A program made the position numbers and the translations under genes. A stretch of 64,000 nt of DNA from the NCBI RefSeq assembly GCF_900111095.1, contig NZ_FOGB01000004.1, forward strand, positions 121,867-185,866, given 5' to 3'. This stretch comes from Amphritea atlantica. GTDB lineage: Bacteria; Pseudomonadota; Gammaproteobacteria; Pseudomonadales; Balneatricaceae. Positions 60,757 to 64,000 of the stretch are shown piece after piece. Numbering within the stretch: position 1 is the first letter of the stretch; each line of letters opens with the position of its first letter. The notes under the pieces were generated by a model. That model was not told the DNA's origin. It saw nothing but the letters and a program-made list of their open reading frames with translations, and did no database searches.

Positions 60757-62226
60757 GTGATGAGTCGAAAACTGGTTATTGATCCTGTTACCCGTATTGA
60801 GGGACATGGCAAAGTCACCATTCAACTGGATGATGACAATAACGTCACCGATGCCAAACTTCATGTGGTGGAGTTCCGCGGCTTCGAAAAACTGATACAG
60901 GGGCACCCCTACTGGGAGGCTCCGATGCTGCTGCAACGGATCTGTGGCATCTGTTTTGTCAGCCACCACCTGTGTGGTGCCAAAGCGCTGGACGACATGG
61001 TGGGGGTCGGGCTGGGGTCGGGTATCCCAATGTTGCCAACGGCGGAAAAAGTCCGTCGGCTGGGGCACTATGCCCAGCAGTTACAATCCCATGTCACCGC
61101 CTATTTTTATCTGGTGGTTCCTGAGATGCTGTTTGGTATGGATGCCCCGCCGGAGCAGCGTAATGTGCTCGGGCTGGTGGAGCAGAATCCGGCGCTGGTA
61201 AAGCGGGTTGTGGCGTTGCGTAAGTGGGGCCAGGAGCTGATCAGGACGGTGTTGGGTAAGAGAATGCACGGTATCAGCTCGGTGCCGGGCGGCGTGAGCA
61301 AGAATATCAGTCTTGAAGAGCGTGATCGTTTTCTTAACGGTGAGGAGGGACTTCTCTCTATCGATGAGGTTATCGAATACGCTCAGGAAGGCCTGAAGCT
61401 GTTTTATGAGTTTCATGAGCAGCACCGGGAGCAGGTAGACAGTTTTGCTGTTGTCCCATCTCTGGATATGTGTCTGGTCAATGATGAGGGGAATGTGGAT
61501 TACTACCACGGCAGAATCCGTATTCTCGATGAAGACAAGCGGATTGTGCGGGAGTTTGATTATCACGATTATCTTGAGCATTTCTCTGAAGCGACCGAAG
61601 AGTGGAGTTATATGAAGTTTCCTTTCCTCAAGGATCTGGGACGGGAGAAAGGCTCGGTACGGGTGGGGCCGTTGGCGCGGATGAATGTGACAAAGACGCT
61701 CTCTACCCCGCTGGCTCAGGCGGCGCTGGAAAAATTCCACGCCTATACCGGTGGTAAGTCAAACAATATGACCCTGCATACCAACTGGGCGCGGGCGATA
61801 GAAATTATCCATTCAGCGGAGCTGATTAAAGAGCTGCTGCATGATCCCGATCTGCAAAACGAGCAGTTGCTAATGACGCCCGCAGACAACGCCTGGACCG
61901 GCGAGGGGATCGGTGTTGTTGAGGCCCCGCGGGGGACTCTGCTGCATCACTACCGGGCGGACAGATCGGGCAGTATCAGTTTCGCTAATCTGATTGTGTC
62001 GACAACCCAGAACAATAGTGTTATCAACCGGACCGTCAGGTCGGTTGCGCAGGACTATATCAGCGGTAAAGCTGAAATTACCGAAGGGATGATGAATGCG
62101 ATCGAAGTGGGGATTCGCGCTTATGACCCCTGTCTCAGCTGTGCAACCCATGCACTGGGGCAGATGCCGCTGGAGATCTCACTGTTCGATGCTGAGGGGC
62201 AGATAGTCGATGAACAGCGCCGTTGA
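60757..62226 (+). CDS. hoxH: NiFe hydrogenase large subunit HoxH
   Basis: A 489-residue catalytic subunit binding the Ni-Fe(CN)2CO site. N-terminal DPVTRIEGHGK, the first Cys pair RICGICFVSHHLCGA (about residues 60-75) and the C-terminal pair DPCLSCATH (about 460-468), followed by a short tail (ALGQMPLEIS...) that must be removed after His during maturation. MDAPPEQRNVLGL and THTNWARA-type segments match Cupriavidus HoxH closely. Its gene overlaps hoxW, the likely tail protease, by 17 bp. The Hyp nickel/iron maturation genes are not in the window. Confidence 0.96.
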   Translation: MMSRKLVIDPVTRIEGHGKVTIQLDDDNNVTDAKLHVVEFRGFEKLIQGHPYWEAPMLLQRICGICFVSHHLCGAKALDDMVGVGLGSGIPMLPTAEKVRRLGHYAQQLQSHVTAYFYLVVPEMLFGMDAPPEQRNVLGLVEQNPALVKRVVALRKWGQELIRTVLGKRMHGISSVPGGVSKNISLEERDRFLNGEEGLLSIDEVIEYAQEGLKLFYEFHEQHREQVDSFAVVPSLDMCLVNDEGNVDYYHGRIRILDEDKRIVREFDYHDYLEHFSEATEEWSYMKFPFLKDLGREKGSVRVGPLARMNVTKTLSTPLAQAALEKFHAYTGGKSNNMTLHTNWARAIEIIHSAELIKELLHDPDLQNEQLLMTPADNAWTGEGIGVVEAPRGTLLHHYRADRSGSISFANLIVSTTQNNSVINRTVRSVAQDYISGKAEITEGMMNAIEVGIRAYDPCLSCATHALGQMPLEISLFDAEGQIVDEQRR

Positions 62227-62689
62227 ACCGGTTCAGTTATCGCTGGCAGATTTTGGTCATGAAAACTGTCTGATCTATGGCATCGGTAATGTGGGACGCC
62301 AGGATGATGGACTGGGGTGGGCGTTTGTTGACTGGCTCGAAGCCGCCGGGCTCTGCGTTGAAGCAGAGAGGGTGCGAAACTATCAGTTGTTTCTCGAAGA
62401 TGCCGACCTGATCAGCAGTAAGCAAAAAGTGCTGTTTATCGATGCTACCCGGAGTCCGGAGGTGAGTACGTTTTCGCTGTACAGGGCCAGGGCCGAGCTG
62501 GATTTCAGCTTCACCTCCCATGCGATCTCCATTCCCTCGATCATCGCCACTTGTCAGCTCTGTTTTGAACGGCAACCCGAGGTCTATGTTCTGGCGATCA
62601 GAGGTTATGAGTGGGAGTTGCAGGAGGGGCTGACTGTCGCTGCGAAGTCTAATTTAGATGCGGCTATTGCCCACTTCAGTGCTGACTGA
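62210..62689 (+). CDS. hoxW: Hydrogenase maturation protease HoxW
   Basis: A 159-residue HycI/HoxW-type endopeptidase that trims the HoxH C-terminus after Ni insertion. IYGIGNVGRQDDGLGWAFVDWLE (about residues 23-45) carries a nickel-sensing acidic residue (Asp), KVLFIDATRSPEV supplies the central Asp (about 76) and TSHAISIPSII the conserved His (about 104). It starts inside hoxH. A 12-bp perfect hairpin (CCCCTTTCTGGC/GCCAGAAAGGGG, 62691-62720) follows the stop, but without a T-run. Confidence 0.92.
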   Translation: MNSAVEPVQLSLADFGHENCLIYGIGNVGRQDDGLGWAFVDWLEAAGLCVEAERVRNYQLFLEDADLISSKQKVLFIDATRSPEVSTFSLYRARAELDFSFTSHAISIPSIIATCQLCFERQPEVYVLAIRGYEWELQEGLTVAAKSNLDAAIAHFSAD

Positions 62690-62690
62690 G

Positions 62691-62720
62691 CCCCTTTCTG
62701 GCCCGGGTGCCAGAAAGGGG
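62691..62720 (+). promoter_or_regulatory. Strong hairpin at the end of the hox operon
   Basis: A perfect 12-bp stem with a 6-nt loop immediately after hoxW. No T-run follows on the + strand, so it may block 3' decay or work with Rho rather than as an intrinsic terminator. Confidence 0.55.
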
Positions 62721-62759
62721 TAAGTATAGGGGTTAAGCATCGGAGGCTAAGTATCAGGG

Positions 62760-64000
62760 TTAAGCATTCTGGTGTTTATACCAGTTAATAAACGCGTCTG
62801 CCGGCATCGGTCGGGCTAACAGAAACCCTTGTAACTGATCGCATTTCATCTGTTTGAGAATCGTTACCTGAGACTGATGTTCGATGCCTTCGGCAACCAC
62901 TTGCAGGCCCAGTACATGGCTCATCTCTATGATTGAGGTGACGATTGCCCGATCTACCTCCGAGGCTTCCAGATTGACCAGAAAACTACGGTCGATCTTG
63001 AGAATATCAAGCGCGATAGTACGAATATAACTGAGACTGGAATAACCGGTGCCAAAATCATCGATCGCCACCTGAATACCCTGGCTGCGAAGTGTATTAA
63101 GTGCTTCCTTGGTCTCCTCAGGGCAATAGAGGAAACAGGATTCGGTCAGCTCTACAGACAGCAGGTGCGCGGGGAGGTTGTGCTGTTTCAGACACTCAAG
63201 AATCTGTTCGGCAATATCGCCCTGCTGAAACTGCCTGGCCGAGAGATTGATGGCGACATTGATCTCTTCTCCCTGTTCACGCCATCGGGCAATTTGCTGA
63301 CATGCCTCCTCAAGCACAAAACGCCCGATGCGGTTGATCAGCCCCAGATCCTCTGCCAGCGGTATAAATTCAGCTGGTGAGATAAACCCCAGTTGCGGAT
63401 GCAGCCAGCGTAACAGCGCTTCACAACTGGTCGGTCTGCCCGTGTGAAGGCCGACTTTTGGCTGGAAATAGAGTTGAAACTCGCCATTATCTAACGCAGC
63501 CTGCAGGTCACTTCCCATCTGATAACGGGACTGAATCAGGCGGTGCTGTTCCGGGGAGAAAAAGCGGAAGCTGTTGCGCCCGAAATCTTTTGCCAGATGG
63601 ACTGCCGAGTTGGCACACTTGAGCAGCGACTCGGCATCGTCTGCATCGGTTGGAAAGAAACTAACACCGATACTGACAGTGACTTTCAGCTCTTTATCTT
63701 CGATCAGAATGGGTTGATTGACGGTGCTGAGTAAGCGGTTGAGAAACTCACTGATATGGGGGGTATCATCGACATCAGTGAGAATCAGATTAAATTCATC
63801 GCCGCCAAAACGGGCAACGGTGTCGCTGTCATCTAACTGATGCTCAATGCGCCGACCGATCTCTTTAAGTACTCTGTCACCGGTTTCATGGCCATGCAGA
63901 TCGTTGATCTGTTGAAAAAAATCCACATCAATATAGGCCACGGCGATCCGGTGCTGATGCTCTCTGGCATAGCCTATTGAGAGTTGCAGACGGTCATTAA
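62760..64000 (-). CDS. GGDEF-EAL protein, 5' end beyond the window
   Basis: Cyclic-di-GMP protein cut by the window edge. The frame stays open to 64000 (upstream residues NDRLQLSIGYAREHQHRIAV), so a start at 63941 would be artificial. GGDEF part: VARFGGDEFNLIL, so cyclase activity is possible. EAL part: CEALLRW signature, NVAINLSARQFQ, VELTESCF, the catalytic AIDDFGTGYSSLSYIRTI, LDILKIDRSFL and VVAEGIEHQSQ, all with metal-binding residues intact, so it is probably a phosphodiesterase. N-terminal sensor domains, if any, lie outside. Convergent with the hox operon. Confidence 0.93.
   Translation of the reverse strand, partial: NDRLQLSIGYAREHQHRIAVAYIDVDFFQQINDLHGHETGDRVLKEIGRRIEHQLDDSDTVARFGGDEFNLILTDVDDTPHISEFLNRLLSTVNQPILIEDKELKVTVSIGVSFFPTDADDAESLLKCANSAVHLAKDFGRNSFRFFSPEQHRLIQSRYQMGSDLQAALDNGEFQLYFQPKVGLHTGRPTSCEALLRWLHPQLGFISPAEFIPLAEDLGLINRIGRFVLEEACQQIARWREQGEEINVAINLSARQFQQGDIAEQILECLKQHNLPAHLLSVELTESCFLYCPEETKEALNTLRSQGIQVAIDDFGTGYSSLSYIRTIALDILKIDRSFLVNLEASEVDRAIVTSIIEMSHVLGLQVVAEGIEHQSQVTILKQMKCDQLQGFLLARPMPADAFINWYKHQNA

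Noticed and set aside
62691-62720. Hairpin after hoxW as an intrinsic terminator
   Set aside because: Stem is strong, but no T-run follows on the + strand.
62760-63941. A complete GGDEF-EAL gene starting at 63941
   Set aside because: The frame stays open to the window edge and upstream residues continue the GGDEF domain, so the gene is truncated by the window.
1-64000. tRNA, rRNA, insertion sequence or prophage
   Set aside because: None recognised: no transposase, integrase or structural phage genes, and no tRNA-like cloverleaf noticed by eye.

Overview
The window reads as chromosome of a marine-type gammaproteobacterium, most likely an Oceanospirillales/Oceanospirillaceae member. This is inferred from gene order and protein style, not from a marker gene. 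It has a Pseudomonas-like Entner-Doudoroff glucose locus (gap-pyk / edd-glk-gltR-gtrS-gtsABCD and eda, pgl-zwf / hexR), moderate GC, a subtype I-F CRISPR array and a Cupriavidus-like NAD-reducing hydrogenase operon. No tRNA, rRNA, insertion sequence or prophage was recognised.

Layout. 1-335 is the leader-distal end of a I-F CRISPR array, followed by a tandemly duplicated, decayed flank (327-846). 998-2971 encodes a 7TM diguanylate cyclase followed by intergenic repeats. 3420-8570 (minus strand) holds ycjF/ycjX-like genes, a SemiSWEET, a VOC enzyme and a first pgi. 8753-13093 is a response regulator, a hybrid kinase and a periplasmic binding protein, a likely three-component sugar sensor. A RelE/NadS-type toxin-antitoxin pair (13167-13807) separates it from a minus-strand FrcBCA-like sugar ABC operon with an AroE-like gene behind its terminator (13821-17712). 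18205-19164 is a porin preceded by six 13-bp tandem repeats.

19823-36527 is the glucose locus: gap-pyk, divergent edd-glk, a GltR/GtrS-like two-component pair, gtsABCD, an AraC regulator, a second pgi and a second porin. 36710-46442 looks like a sucrose/fructoside locus: two LacI regulators with clear operators, a CUT1 ABC importer, a cytoplasmic GH32 hydrolase and a hexose-6-phosphate mutarotase. 46514-51117 has mgsA, eda, pgl, zwf and divergent hexR, with a palindromic HexR-like operator over the zwf promoter. Together these import glucose, sucrose and a CUT2-type sugar through porins and ABC systems and feed 6-phosphogluconate into the Entner-Doudoroff route.

51185-57246 (minus strand) is a compact operon of a PhoD-like phosphatase, an 1140-residue GMC oxidoreductase/alpha-beta-hydrolase fusion and a DUF6765 protein. 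It is the least understood unit here. 57571-62689 is hoxFUYHW, a soluble NAD-reducing [NiFe] hydrogenase. The window ends inside a GGDEF-EAL gene (62760 to the edge).

All calls were made by reading the sequence and translations; no database search was run.
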